64,000 nucleotides of DNA from JBHIYN01 sp041984235 (GCA_041984235.1 JBHIYN010000008.1:62001-126000), one strand, 5' to 3'. Positions 45,263 to 53,881 are shown, numbered from the stretch's first letter. The notes: generated by a model not told the origin, from the sequence alone. Numbers and translations: made by a program.

Positions 45263-46360
45263 TCAGTCCGCGGTGCGATGCGCGGAGAGGAACGCGGCGA
45301 TGTGCGCCACGGCGTCGCCGGCCTCCGGCAGCACGTCGACGAACAGCGGCCACACGTGGACCATGTCCGGCCACAGTGCGAGCTCGGCGGGTGAGCCGGC
45401 CGCGCGGGCCTTGTTCACGTAACGCCGCGCGTCGTCGAGCAGCATCTCGCTGGTGCTGGCCAGCACCAGGGTCGGCGGCAGGTCGTGCAGCGGGCCGCGC
45501 AGCGGCGAGATCAGGGGCGCGCGCGGCCGCACGCGATTGCCGATCCAGGTCAGCCAGGCGACGGCACTGCGTGGCAGGCGCGCGAGGCGACCGATGCTCG
45601 GGCCGAGCAGCACGTCACTCGCCGCGTTGCGGCGCAGGCTGGGACTCTGCAGGGTGCTGTCGGTGGCGGGCGAGAGCGCCACGGCCGCGTCCGGTGCGCG
45701 CAGGCGCTGATCGCGGATCCAGGCGAGCAGGGCCAGCGCGAGGTTGCCGCCGGCGGAATCGCCGGCGAGGTAGGCGTCGCGCGGCGCGCCGGCGGCGGAC
45801 GGACCGTGTTCGAGCAGCCAGCGCCAGGCGCTGCGGCTGTCCGCTATGCTCGCGCGGCGCGGATGCTCGGGCATCAGCCGGTAGTCGACAGCGAGCACGG
45901 CGACGCCGGCCGCGCGCGACAGGGCGGCCGTCAGCGCGCGGTGGCTGGCGGGGCTGCCGAGGGTGAAGGCGCCCCCGTGCAGGTAGAGCAGGCGGCGCAT
46001 CGGATCGGCCCCGGGCGCCAGGACCCACTCACCTGCAACGCCGCCGGCGTCGACCGGGACGACCTCGACGCCGAGTACCTGCGGGTTGCTGGGCGTGCCG
46101 GCGAAGCCCTGGTCGGCCAGGCGGCGCGCGGTCGCGAGGCGTTGCGCCACGGGCGCGGCAAAGGTGTCGGCGCGCATGGTGGCGATGCGGGCGAGCACGG
46201 TGTCCCGCGCCGCGCCCGAGTCCTCGCGCGCGCCGGCGACGCTGCCGGCCGGCAGGTCGTAGCGGGACAGGTCGGCGCCGAGCAGGAACAGCTTCGCGAA
46301 TGCCCATGCCGCGAAGCCGAGCAGGAGCAGCCAGTACAACACGAAAGCCAGCGCGAACAT
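45263..46360 (-). CDS. Membrane-anchored alpha/beta hydrolase (HSL family)
   Basis: 365 residues. A hydrophobic N-terminus (FVLYWLLLLGFAAWAFAKLFL) anchors a hydrolase of the hormone-sensitive-lipase type. The oxyanion motif HGGAFTLGSPASHR (about residue 128-141) and nucleophile elbow GDSAGGN, plus ASTSEMLLDDAR (Asp) and WPDMVHVWPLF (His), complete the catalytic triad. It should hydrolyse short-chain esters; whether the catalytic part faces the cytoplasm or periplasm cannot be told. It is divergent from the GST gene. Confidence 0.9.
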   Translation of the reverse strand: MFALAFVLYWLLLLGFAAWAFAKLFLLGADLSRYDLPAGSVAGAREDSGAARDTVLARIATMRADTFAAPVAQRLATARRLADQGFAGTPSNPQVLGVEVVPVDAGGVAGEWVLAPGADPMRRLLYLHGGAFTLGSPASHRALTAALSRAAGVAVLAVDYRLMPEHPRRASIADSRSAWRWLLEHGPSAAGAPRDAYLAGDSAGGNLALALLAWIRDQRLRAPDAAVALSPATDSTLQSPSLRRNAASDVLLGPSIGRLARLPRSAVAWLTWIGNRVRPRAPLISPLRGPLHDLPPTLVLASTSEMLLDDARRYVNKARAAGSPAELALWPDMVHVWPLFVDVLPEAGDAVAHIAAFLSAHRTAD

Positions 46361-46495
46361 CCGGTCAGCGTCTCCCCTGCGGCGGCTCGCGCCTCGTCTC
46401 GGGTCCTGTTGCCGCCATTATGGTGCATGATCCGCCAACGCCGTGAACCCGGCCTGCCGGCACGGCGTTTCGATCGAATGATGGAGTCGACCGCG

Positions 46496-47131
46496 ATGAA
46501 CGCCGCGCCCGAACTACGCCTGCGCTACTTTCCCTTCCCGGGACGCGCCGGACCGATCCGCGACGCCCTGCGTATCGGCGGCATCGGATTCGAGGACCAG
46601 CACGTGTCGCTCGAGGACTTCACCGCGCTCAAGGCAGCCGACGCCCTGCCGTTCGGTGCCCTGCCGGTGCTCGAGGTGAGTACGCCGCACGGCCGGGTGA
46701 GCGCCGCCCAGAGCAACGCCATCCTGCGTTACGTCGGGCGCCGCTGCGGGCTCTACCCGGTCGACGACGCGCTGCTCGCGCTCAAGGTCGATGAGGCGCT
46801 CGACCTGGGCGAGGACTTCTACGGCCTGTTCACCCCGTCCTTCGGGGAAAGTGATCCCGGGCGGCTCGCGCAGATGCGCCGCGAGCTGGCGGAGCAGACC
46901 CTGCCGCGCTGGGGCGGTTATTTCGAGCGTTTGCTGCTCGCCAACGGCGATACCGGCTTCGTTGCCGGCGACACCCTGACGGTGGCTGATCTGAAGCTGC
47001 ACTGGGTCATCGACAAGCTCACCAACGGCACACTGGACGGCGTGCCGGCTGACTGGATCGACCCGTTCGCCGCGGTCGGGCGATGGCGCGCCAACGTGGC
47101 GGCGGTGCGCAGCGCGCGCCTAGCGACCTGA
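46496..47131 (+). CDS. Glutathione S-transferase
   Basis: 211 residues. The thioredoxin-like N-domain (LRLRYFPFPGRAGPIRDALRI) carries the tyrosine of sigma/mu-type GSTs in the first strand; LPFGALPVLEV and AAQSNAILRYVGRR bind glutathione. The all-helical C-domain contains FVAGDTLTVADLKLHWV. It conjugates glutathione to electrophiles or isomerises them; the substrate is unknown. The ATG at 46496 is preferred because GGAG lies 9 nt upstream, although in-frame ATGs occur at 46478 and 46481. A glutathione reductase gene lies 6 kb downstream. Confidence 0.9.
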   Translation: MNAAPELRLRYFPFPGRAGPIRDALRIGGIGFEDQHVSLEDFTALKAADALPFGALPVLEVSTPHGRVSAAQSNAILRYVGRRCGLYPVDDALLALKVDEALDLGEDFYGLFTPSFGESDPGRLAQMRRELAEQTLPRWGGYFERLLLANGDTGFVAGDTLTVADLKLHWVIDKLTNGTLDGVPADWIDPFAAVGRWRANVAAVRSARLAT

Positions 47132-47141
47132 GTGCTGTGCC

Positions 47142-48320
47142 TCAGCCGAGCCCGTAGGCGGCGGCGACGTTGTCGGCCATCACCTTGCGCCGGGTCTCCG
47201 CGCAGAGCGGTGCGAGCAGGCCCTTGAGGGAATCGATGTAGTCGTCGGTGTGATCCGGGTGCGGGTAATCACTGGCCCAGAAGAAGCGCTCCGCGCCGAC
47301 GTGATCGATGATGTGACTGACGGCGCGCTCGTCGGGGTCGGCCGAGATCCAGCACTGGCGGCGGAAGTAATGACTCGGCGGGTGCTTCAGTTGCGTCGAT
47401 GCCGCGAGCGGGCCCTCCCACACCGCGTCCATACGGTCCAGCAGGTAGCCGATCCAGCCAGCCTGCGATTCGAGCACCACCACCTTGAGCTTCGGAAAGC
47501 GCTCGAACACGCCGTAGTTGAACAGGGACACGAAGGCCTGCTGCATGGACTGCACGACCAGGACGTCGAAGTAGAAGCCGAAGTTGACCGGCTCGGTCTG
47601 GCGCAGGCGGTCGAAACGCTGGTGCGGAGAGGACCAGGTCGGCTCGAAGCTCGGGTGCAGTCCGACCGGCACGCCGAGGCCTTCGGCGGCGGCCCAGAAC
47701 GGGTCGTAGTAGTAGTCGCCATGCGCCTTGCGCGTCCAGGTGTAGGGCGCGACCATGGCGCCGACACAGCCGGCGGCGACCGCGCGCTCGAGCTCGCGCG
47801 TGGCACGTTCGACGTCGCTGAGCGAGATGTGGGCGACCGGATAGAGGCGCTCCGGCGCCTGCGCGCAGACGTCGACGATCCAGCGGTTGTAGGCCCGGCA
47901 GTAGGCATCGGCGAGCTCGGCGTCGTCGATCTCGGCCTCCCACAGCAGGCCCAGGGTGGGATAGAGAATGGCCTTGGCCAGGCCTTCGCCGTCGAGGCGC
48001 GCGACCCGCGCTGCCGCATCGTACGACGCCGGCGGGCAGCCGCGCGCGTAGGTGCGGTCGGGCGAGGGCACGATGTCCGGGTTACCCATCGCACCCAGCA
48101 CGCCGGCGAAGCCGCCGGCACAGAGCGTCGAGCGGCGCCCGCCCCAGTGGAAGTACTCCAGGCCGTCGTCGCCGGTGACGAGCTCGATGCGGCGCGCGCG
48201 GTAGCGCGCTTCGAGGTTGTCGACGAGTGCGTCCAGCGGCTCGAGGACGTGTCCGTCGCAGTCGATGGCGCCGGTGGTGTCGACGTCGGCCGCGGCGGCG
48301 AGGTCACTTGCGGTGGCCAT
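47142..48320 (-). CDS. Amidohydrolase_2 family metal-dependent hydrolase/decarboxylase
   Basis: 392-residue TIM-barrel protein of the ACMSD-related amidohydrolase group. IDCDGHVLEP has only one histidine of the usual HxH, a common variant in this subfamily. Other metal or active-site segments are GLHPSFEPTW and ASDYPHPDH, the latter containing the catalytic Asp and following histidine. Relatives decarboxylate or hydrolyse aromatic-ring breakdown products. GGGGAGA precedes the ATG at 48320. It is one of a same-strand pair with the acyl-CoA dehydrogenase gene upstream, 44 nt away. Confidence 0.85.
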   Translation of the reverse strand: MATASDLAAAADVDTTGAIDCDGHVLEPLDALVDNLEARYRARRIELVTGDDGLEYFHWGGRRSTLCAGGFAGVLGAMGNPDIVPSPDRTYARGCPPASYDAAARVARLDGEGLAKAILYPTLGLLWEAEIDDAELADAYCRAYNRWIVDVCAQAPERLYPVAHISLSDVERATRELERAVAAGCVGAMVAPYTWTRKAHGDYYYDPFWAAAEGLGVPVGLHPSFEPTWSSPHQRFDRLRQTEPVNFGFYFDVLVVQSMQQAFVSLFNYGVFERFPKLKVVVLESQAGWIGYLLDRMDAVWEGPLAASTQLKHPPSHYFRRQCWISADPDERAVSHIIDHVGAERFFWASDYPHPDHTDDYIDSLKGLLAPLCAETRRKVMADNVAAAYGLG

Positions 48321-48364
48321 GTAGCGTCTCCCCTGTCGGTGCTGTCCGGATACGGCAGCCTATC

Positions 48365-50062
48365 CTACAGCGCGGGTTTCGCGCGCGCGACGATGGCTGC
48401 GCAGTCGATCGCCGGCGGCAGCGTGCCGTACAGGTAGCCGCAGTCGCCGCCGAGACGCGCGGCGACGAAGGCCTCGGCGATCGTGTCCTCGCCATCGGCG
48501 AGCAGGGTGGCAGCCTGCCACGCCAGTGCCATGCGTTCGACCAGCGCGCGGCTGCCGTACTCGGCCTCGCCGGCGTCGTCGAGCGCGCCGAGTGCACGCA
48601 GATCGGCCTCCAGGCGGGTCAGGTAACCGTCGAAGCGTGTATCGCGCCCGGCCGCGCGGCCGAGTTCGGCGAGGAAGACCGCTACGGCTTCCGGGTGCCA
48701 CTGCATCACGCGCAGCACGTCGAGGCACTGCACGTTGCCCGAACCTTCCCAGATCGCGTTGACCGGCGCGTCCGCGTACAGTCGTGCGGCGACGTTGTCC
48801 CGAATCAGCCCGACCGCGCCGATCGATTCCATGCACTCGTAGGCATGCTGCGGTGCGCGCTTGCAGATCCAGTACTTGCCGAGCGCGGTGCCGAGACGGA
48901 TCAGTGACCCCTCGTGTGCATCGTCCGCGTGATCCAGTGCCCGCGCGACGCGCAGGGCAATGGCGAGCGCGGCCTCGGCCTCCAGCGCGAGATCGGCGAG
49001 CACGTTCAGCATCAGCGGCTGCTCGTGCAGGATGCGACCGAAGGCGCGGCGGCCCCCGGTGTGATGGATGGCCTGTTGTGCACCCTGCGCAAGCTGCGCC
49101 GCCGAGCCCACCATGCAGTCGAAGCGGCTCATCGCGACCATGTCGAGAATGGTGCGCACGCCGCGCCCGCTCTCGCCCACCAGCCAGCCGAAGGCGCCGC
49201 GGAACTCGATCTCGGCCGAGGCGTTGGAGACGTTGCCGAGCTTGTCCTTGAGGCGCTGGATGTGCATCGGGTTCTTCTTGCCGTCCGGCTTCCAGCGCGG
49301 CACCAGGAAGCAGGACAGGCCGGCCTCGGTGTAGGCGAGGACCAGGAAGCCGTCGCACATCGGCGCCGAGCAGAACCACTTGTGCCCGACCAGGCGGAAA
49401 GTCGGCACGCCATCGTCGTCGCCCAGCGGATAGGCGCGGGTGGTGTTGGCACGCACGTCCGAGCCGCCCTGCTTCTCGGTCATCGCCATGCCGACGGTGA
49501 GACCGCGCTTGTCGAAGAACGGCACGTTGCCTGGATCGTACTCGCGCGCGGTGACTTTCGGCAGCCAGCGCGCGGCGAGCGCGGGCTGATGGCGCAGCGC
49601 CGGTACGCAGGCGAAGGTCATGGTCAGCGGGCAGCCGGTGCCGGGATCGGCCTGGGTATGCAGGAACTCGATGCCCGCGCGGATGACATGTGCGCCGGCG
49701 CCCGGCTCGGTCCACGGCAGGGCGTGGTGGCCGGCGCCGATCGCGGCGGCCATGAGCTCATGGTAAGCGGGGTGGTATTCGACCAGGTCGACGCGGCGGC
49801 CGAAGCGATCGTGCGGGGTGAACTCGGGACGGTGACGGTTGGCGAGGAAGCCCGCTGCGAGCAGGTCGCCGCCGGCGCGCGCGCCGTAGGCTTCGAGAGC
49901 CGCTGCGCCGTGGCCGCCACCGTTGCGGTCGACCCAGTAGCGCAGCACGCGGTCGCTGCTCCAGGCGTTGAAGTTCTCCAGCGGACTTGGCTGGTTGGTG
50001 ACCTCGTGGGTCTCGGCAAGGAACCCCTCGACGGGCGCGGGCGGTCGGGTCATGGCGTGCAT
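48365..50062 (-). CDS. aidB: Acyl-CoA dehydrogenase, AidB type
   Basis: 565-residue flavoprotein. The AidB-specific N-terminal extension (TNQPSPLENFNAWSSDRVLR) precedes the acyl-CoA dehydrogenase domains. GMAMTEKQGGSDVRANTT and LVGHKWFCSAPMCDGFLVLA are FAD-binding segments, and ECMESIGAVGL and NAIWEGSGNVQCLD lie in the C-terminal domain. E. coli AidB is part of the adaptive response to alkylation damage and binds DNA through its C-terminus; weak isovaleryl-CoA dehydrogenase activity is known. Starts at 50062 (used here) and 50053 are both possible. It is divergent from the luciferase-like gene. Confidence 0.88.
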   Translation of the reverse strand: MHAMTRPPAPVEGFLAETHEVTNQPSPLENFNAWSSDRVLRYWVDRNGGGHGAAALEAYGARAGGDLLAAGFLANRHRPEFTPHDRFGRRVDLVEYHPAYHELMAAAIGAGHHALPWTEPGAGAHVIRAGIEFLHTQADPGTGCPLTMTFACVPALRHQPALAARWLPKVTAREYDPGNVPFFDKRGLTVGMAMTEKQGGSDVRANTTRAYPLGDDDGVPTFRLVGHKWFCSAPMCDGFLVLAYTEAGLSCFLVPRWKPDGKKNPMHIQRLKDKLGNVSNASAEIEFRGAFGWLVGESGRGVRTILDMVAMSRFDCMVGSAAQLAQGAQQAIHHTGGRRAFGRILHEQPLMLNVLADLALEAEAALAIALRVARALDHADDAHEGSLIRLGTALGKYWICKRAPQHAYECMESIGAVGLIRDNVAARLYADAPVNAIWEGSGNVQCLDVLRVMQWHPEAVAVFLAELGRAAGRDTRFDGYLTRLEADLRALGALDDAGEAEYGSRALVERMALAWQAATLLADGEDTIAEAFVAARLGGDCGYLYGTLPPAIDCAAIVARAKPAL

Positions 50063-50196
50063 CCCGGGTTGATCCGCCCAAGCGTAGCGCGCCGCGGGCG
50101 CGCGATCACGTCCGCGCAAGTTGGGAGCGGCTGCGCCGCGTGCTAGGATCGCGCCGGTTTGCACGCTGCAACATTCTTCGACGGGAGGTCCGAACC

Positions 50197-51168
50197 ATGT
50201 CTGTCACCCTGGCCTGCGCTTTCGCCACCGGTATCGACACACCGGAACACGCGCGCATCGCGGAGACGCTCGGCTACGAGCGAGCGTGGTTCTACGATTC
50301 GCCGCCGCTGTACCCGGACGTCTGGGTGCAGCTGTGCCGCGCCGCAGACCGCACCGAGCGCATCGGGCTCGCGACCGGCGTGATGGTGCCGCACCTGCGT
50401 CATCCCATGGCCAACGCCGCCGCCATCGCGACCCTGGTCGACGCGGCCGGGGCAGAGCGCGTGACCATCGGTATCGGAACCGGCTTCACTGCCTGCGTCA
50501 GCATGGGGCGGCGGCCGCTGACGTGGCGTTACGTTGCGGATTACGCCCGCGTGCTGCGTGCGCTGCTGCGCGGCGAGGAAGTGGAATGGGAGGGCGGCGT
50601 GATCCGCATGCTGCACTGGCCCGGCTTCGGTGCGGCGCGCCCGATCGAAGTGCCCTTCGTGTTCGCTGCCGCCGGCCCCAAGGGTATTGCCGCCGCGCAG
50701 GAGCATGCGCAGGGGGTATTCGGCGCCTTCATGCCGATCGAGGGTTTTGACTGGAGCGTCGTGCTGACCATGGGCACCGTGCTCGACGCGGGTGAGGATG
50801 CGGGCAGCGCGCGCGCCATCGCCGCCGCCGGTCACGGCGGCACCGTCATGCTGCACTATGCCATCGAGCACCGGCTGCCCGAGCTGGTACCGGATGCCGA
50901 GCAGTGGCAGCAATCCTACGCCGAGATGCCCGAGCGCACGCGCCACCTCACCATGCACGACGGCCACCTGGTCGGCGTCAACGACCACGACCGGCCCTAC
51001 GTCACCGGCGAGCTGCTGGCCGCGACCGGCCTCGCGCTGGACCGCGGCGCCTGGCGCGAGCGCATTGCTGCCATGCGCGAAGCCGGCATGACGGAACTCG
51101 CCTATCAGCCGGCGGGGCCGGATATCCCGCGCGAGCTGGAGGCGTTCGCCAGCGTCGTGCAGGGGTGA
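50197..51168 (+). CDS. Luciferase-like (LLM-class) flavin-dependent oxidoreductase
   Basis: 323-residue TIM-barrel protein of the bacterial luciferase family, in which F420- or FMN-dependent members occur. ATGIDTPEHARIAETLGYERAW is the N-terminal strand-helix; VWVQLCRAADRTERIGLATGV, GAERVTIGIGTGFTA and VPFVFAAAGPKGIAAA line the flavin site. The likely reactions are monooxygenation or F420-dependent reduction; substrate not inferable. GGGAGG lies 9 nt before the ATG at 50197. Confidence 0.85.
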   Translation: MSVTLACAFATGIDTPEHARIAETLGYERAWFYDSPPLYPDVWVQLCRAADRTERIGLATGVMVPHLRHPMANAAAIATLVDAAGAERVTIGIGTGFTACVSMGRRPLTWRYVADYARVLRALLRGEEVEWEGGVIRMLHWPGFGAARPIEVPFVFAAAGPKGIAAAQEHAQGVFGAFMPIEGFDWSVVLTMGTVLDAGEDAGSARAIAAAGHGGTVMLHYAIEHRLPELVPDAEQWQQSYAEMPERTRHLTMHDGHLVGVNDHDRPYVTGELLAATGLALDRGAWRERIAAMREAGMTELAYQPAGPDIPRELEAFASVVQG

Positions 51169-51205
51169 CGCGGCCTGCGGTTGCGTGCGGCGTCGCCGGC
51201 GGGTC

Positions 51206-51862
51206 TCAACCGTTTACGGCGCTGATCCGGGTACGGCTCTGTTCGACGCCGTCGAGGTGCGCGATGACGGCATCGGTGTCCATGACGTCGGCGTAGCGGC
51301 GGCCGACGTCGAGGAGATTGGCGCGATGCGGCCCGAGGTCGTGATCGCCGCAACACTGCTCGGGGACGATGACGCGGAAGCCCCACGAGAAACCGTCCAC
51401 GATCGAGGCGCGCACGCAGCCACTGGTGGTGCAGCCGGTGACGATGACGGTATCGATCTGCTGGCGCGTGAGCCAGGTCATGAGCGGGGTATTGAAGAAG
51501 ATCGACGGTGCCGACTTGGTGAAGGTCAGGTCGTAGTCCGCGTCGAGGATGCGCGGGTCTATGGCGGTCGCCGGATGGCCGTGCCAGAAGCTGCCGTCGT
51601 AGATCGCCGAGACCTTCCAGTGCTGGGTTTCCTGCGGCCCGCCCCAGGCGACGTTGCAGCAGGCGACCGGCACACCGGCCGAGCGTGCGTGGCGCAGGAG
51701 CTCGGCGGTGCGCTCGACCGCCGCGTGCACGTGAGCGCTGCGGCCGGCAGCGTAGGCGGGATCGGTGAAGCCGAGCTGGAAGTCGACCGCAAGCACCGCG
51801 GGGCGCTCGCCGAAGCCGATGCTCTCGCCGCCGTAGCCGGCGCCGGCATAGGTATCACCCAT
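51206..51862 (-). CDS. Isochorismatase-like cysteine hydrolase
   Basis: 218 residues. The catalytic Asp is in AVLAVDFQLGFTDP, the Lys in TFTKSAPSIFFNTPL, and the nucleophilic Cys in VTGCTTSGCVRAS (C of SGCVRA). N-carbamoylsarcosine amidase-like and nicotinamidase-like enzymes share this triad; the exact amide substrate is open. The ATG at 51862 overlaps the TGA of the upstream selenoprotein candidate by 1 nt, so the two are translationally coupled. Confidence 0.9.
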   Translation of the reverse strand: MGDTYAGAGYGGESIGFGERPAVLAVDFQLGFTDPAYAAGRSAHVHAAVERTAELLRHARSAGVPVACCNVAWGGPQETQHWKVSAIYDGSFWHGHPATAIDPRILDADYDLTFTKSAPSIFFNTPLMTWLTRQQIDTVIVTGCTTSGCVRASIVDGFSWGFRVIVPEQCCGDHDLGPHRANLLDVGRRYADVMDTDAVIAHLDGVEQSRTRISAVNG

Positions 51863-52428
51863 CAATCAGCTCCCGTGGATGTCGCGGTGGCGCGTCGTGC
51901 GACGCCCAGTTCACCGAGGCGCGCGGCAATGTCGCGCCCCGCGGTCAGCGCGCTGACTTCGCGATCGACGTAGGCGACCTTGCCCTCGGTATCGATGTAG
52001 AAGGTCCAGCGGGCGGCGTAGCCGGGCGGTCGCAGGACCCCGTAGCGGCGTGCGACCTCGCCTCCCGGATCGCTGAGCACCGGGAAGTCGGCATCGTTGG
52101 CCGCGGCGAAGGCGGTCGCCGTCTCGAGGTCGTCGGTGCTGGCCATGAAGTAGGCGACGTCGAACGCCTGTAGCAACTCGCCGCTCTCACGGAGCGACTT
52201 GCACTCGGCCGTTCATCCCCCCGTGAAGGCCTTGGGGAACCAGGCCAGCACCACCGCCGTGCCGCGGTAGTCGGCGAGGCGGTGGGTACGGCCGTCCGAG
52301 CCGGCAAGCTCGAACGCCGGCGCCGGCGTGCCCACAGCGGGTGCCTCCGCCGGCGCGCTGCCAGCCCATGTCAGTACCAGCGCCAGTGTGAACCGGACGA
52401 TGGCTGCCGTACGGTATTGCTTACTCAT
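51862..52428 (-). CDS. Exported peroxiredoxin with in-frame TGA at the peroxidatic position (candidate selenoprotein)
   Basis: 188 residues if the TGA at 52213-52215 is read as selenocysteine (U72). A signal peptide (RFTLALVLTWAGSAPAEA) precedes an AhpC/TSA-type thioredoxin fold: VGTPAPAFELAGSDGRTH, then the peroxiredoxin motif PxxxTxxC as P65-KAF-T69-GG-U72. Sequence continues in the same frame with TAECKSLRESGELLQAFDVA and FPVLSDPGGEVARRYGVL, all normal for the family. C76 is a nearby potential resolving cysteine. Conserved sequence on both sides of the TGA argues against a decayed gene. A hairpin follows at 52173-52202. The enzyme would reduce peroxides in the periplasm. The start ATG at 52428 has a weak ribosome-binding site. 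Alternative: a Cys-to-stop mutation (TGC/TGT to TGA). Confidence 0.75.
52173..52202 (-). promoter_or_regulatory. Candidate bacterial SECIS hairpin
   Basis: Counting from the TGA in the mRNA sense, nucleotides 15-21 (GTCGCTC) pair with 27-33 (GAGCGGC, one G-U) around the loop CGTGA. GCAA (11-14) pairs with TTGC (37-40), with a 3-nt bulge (GAG) between stems. The apical loop begins 21 nt after the TGA and has G in its second position. Bacterial SECIS elements typically have the loop 16-37 nt after the UGA and a G among the first two loop bases, so the geometry fits. Fold was done by eye. Confidence 0.6.
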
Positions 52429-52442
52429 CGCTACAGGGTAGC

Positions 52443-52521
52443 AAAAAGGGGACATGCCACATTTGTAAGGCATTGAATCCGGCAGATTCAATGCCTTACA
52501 AATGTGGCATGTCCCCTTTTT
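52443..52521. repeat. Perfect 37-bp inverted repeat (REP/MITE-like palindrome)
   Basis: The arms at 52443-52479 and 52485-52521 are exact reverse complements around the 5-nt loop CGGCA. They begin with AAAAAGGGGACATGCCACA and end with the complementary TTTTT. GGGGACA-type palindromes of this kind are known from REP elements mobilised by Y1 (RAYT) transposases; no transposase is adjacent. The terminal T-runs would also let it work as a terminator in both directions. It is much more AT-rich than its surroundings, which supports insertion. Confidence 0.85.
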
Positions 52522-52525
52522 TCGG

Positions 52526-53881
52526 TCAGTCGTTTACCGGCTCGCGCATGGTCACCCATTCCTCGGCCGAGGTCGGGTGGATGCCGATGGTGCGGTCGAA
52601 CAGGGCCTTGGTTGCCCCCGCCTTGAGGGCCACGGCGAGGCCCTGGATGGTCTCGCCGGCGTCCGGGCCGACCATGTGTGCGCCGACCACGCGGTCGCTG
52701 GCGTCTTCGACGACGAGCTTCATCAGGGTCTTCTCGGCGTTGCCGGAGAGGGTGTGCTTGAGCGGGGTGAAGCTCGAACGGTAGACCGTGATCGCGCCGA
52801 ACTTGCCGCGCGCTTCCTCCTCCGTATAGCCGACCGTGGCGAGGTTGGGCTGGCTGAACACCGCGCTCGGAATATACTCGTAGTCGACCGGACGCTCGTG
52901 GTCGCGGTACAGATGCCAGACCAGGGCCATGCCCTCGGCCAGGGCCACCGGGGTCAGGTTGACGCGGTCGGTGACGTCGCCGATGGCGTAGATGTTGGGC
53001 ACGCTGGTGCGGTAGTTGCCGTCGACGACGATGGCGCCGCGCCGGTCGACCTCCACGCCGCAGGCCTCCAGCCCCAGGTCCGCGACCGCGGGCTTGCGGC
53101 CGGTCGCGTACATGACGAGATCACAGTCAATGGACGCGCCGTCCTCGAGCATCACGCGCAGGGCGTCGCCATGCTTCTCGATCGATTGCGGGTTGGCGTT
53201 GAAACGCAGGTCCACGCCTTTCTCGCGCATCTGCGTGGCGAGGAACTCGCGCGCATCGTCGTCGAAGCCGCGCAGGAACAGCGGGCCGCGATAGAGTTGC
53301 GTGGTGGTGCAGCCGAGGCCGTTGAAGATGCCCGCGAACTCGACCGCGATGTAGCCGCCCCCGACCACTACCGCGCGTTGCGGCAGGCGCTCGAGGAGAA
53401 ACGCTTCGTTAGAGGTGACGGCAAGGTCACTGCCGGGGAAATCCGGCACGTAGGGCCAGCCGCCGGTCGCGATCAGGACGCGCTCGGCGGTGACGGTCTT
53501 CCCGCCGACCTCGACGGTGTGCGCATCGAGCAGGCGCGCGCGAGCGTGAAACGTGGTGGCACCGGCGTTGTCCAGCAGTCGCTGGTAGATGCCGTTCAGA
53601 CGTTCGATCTCGGTGTTCTTGTTGGCGACCAGCGTGGGCCAGTCGAACTCGCGCGCACCGACCGTCCAGCCGAACCCGGCCGCGTCCTCGAAGTCTTCGG
53701 CGAAGTGCGCGGCGTAGGAGAACATTTTCTTGGGTACACAGCCGACGTTGACGCAGGTGCCGCCGAGGTAGCGTTCCTCGGCGACGCCGACCCGCACGCC
53801 GAGCGCCGCGGCCATGCGTCCGGCGCGGACGCCGCCGGAGCCGGCACCGATGACGAAGAGGTCGAAGTCGAATTTGCTCAT
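52526..53881 (-). CDS. gor: Glutathione-disulfide reductase
   Basis: 451-residue FAD/NADPH oxidoreductase that reduces GSSG. FAD site VIGAGSGGVRAGRMAA, redox disulfide GGTCVNVGCVPKK (C-x4-C), NADPH-binding VVVGGGYIAVEFAGI followed by YRGPLFLRGFD, second FAD motif NIYAIGDVTDRVNLTPVA, and the catalytic HPTSAEEWVTM at the C-terminus. It is the plant/proteobacterial type of GR. The 37-bp palindrome sits 4 nt after its stop and may terminate its transcript. It could supply reducing power for the adjacent peroxiredoxin and the GST. Confidence 0.95.
   Translation of the reverse strand: MSKFDFDLFVIGAGSGGVRAGRMAAALGVRVGVAEERYLGGTCVNVGCVPKKMFSYAAHFAEDFEDAAGFGWTVGAREFDWPTLVANKNTEIERLNGIYQRLLDNAGATTFHARARLLDAHTVEVGGKTVTAERVLIATGGWPYVPDFPGSDLAVTSNEAFLLERLPQRAVVVGGGYIAVEFAGIFNGLGCTTTQLYRGPLFLRGFDDDAREFLATQMREKGVDLRFNANPQSIEKHGDALRVMLEDGASIDCDLVMYATGRKPAVADLGLEACGVEVDRRGAIVVDGNYRTSVPNIYAIGDVTDRVNLTPVALAEGMALVWHLYRDHERPVDYEYIPSAVFSQPNLATVGYTEEEARGKFGAITVYRSSFTPLKHTLSGNAEKTLMKLVVEDASDRVVGAHMVGPDAGETIQGLAVALKAGATKALFDRTIGIHPTSAEEWVTMREPVND

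Noticed and set aside
51862..52176. A separate short peroxiredoxin C-terminal gene starting at about 52176
   Set aside because: It is in the same frame as the upstream half and has no convincing start or ribosome-binding site. The missing residues before it (TAECKSLRES) are conserved and already encoded.
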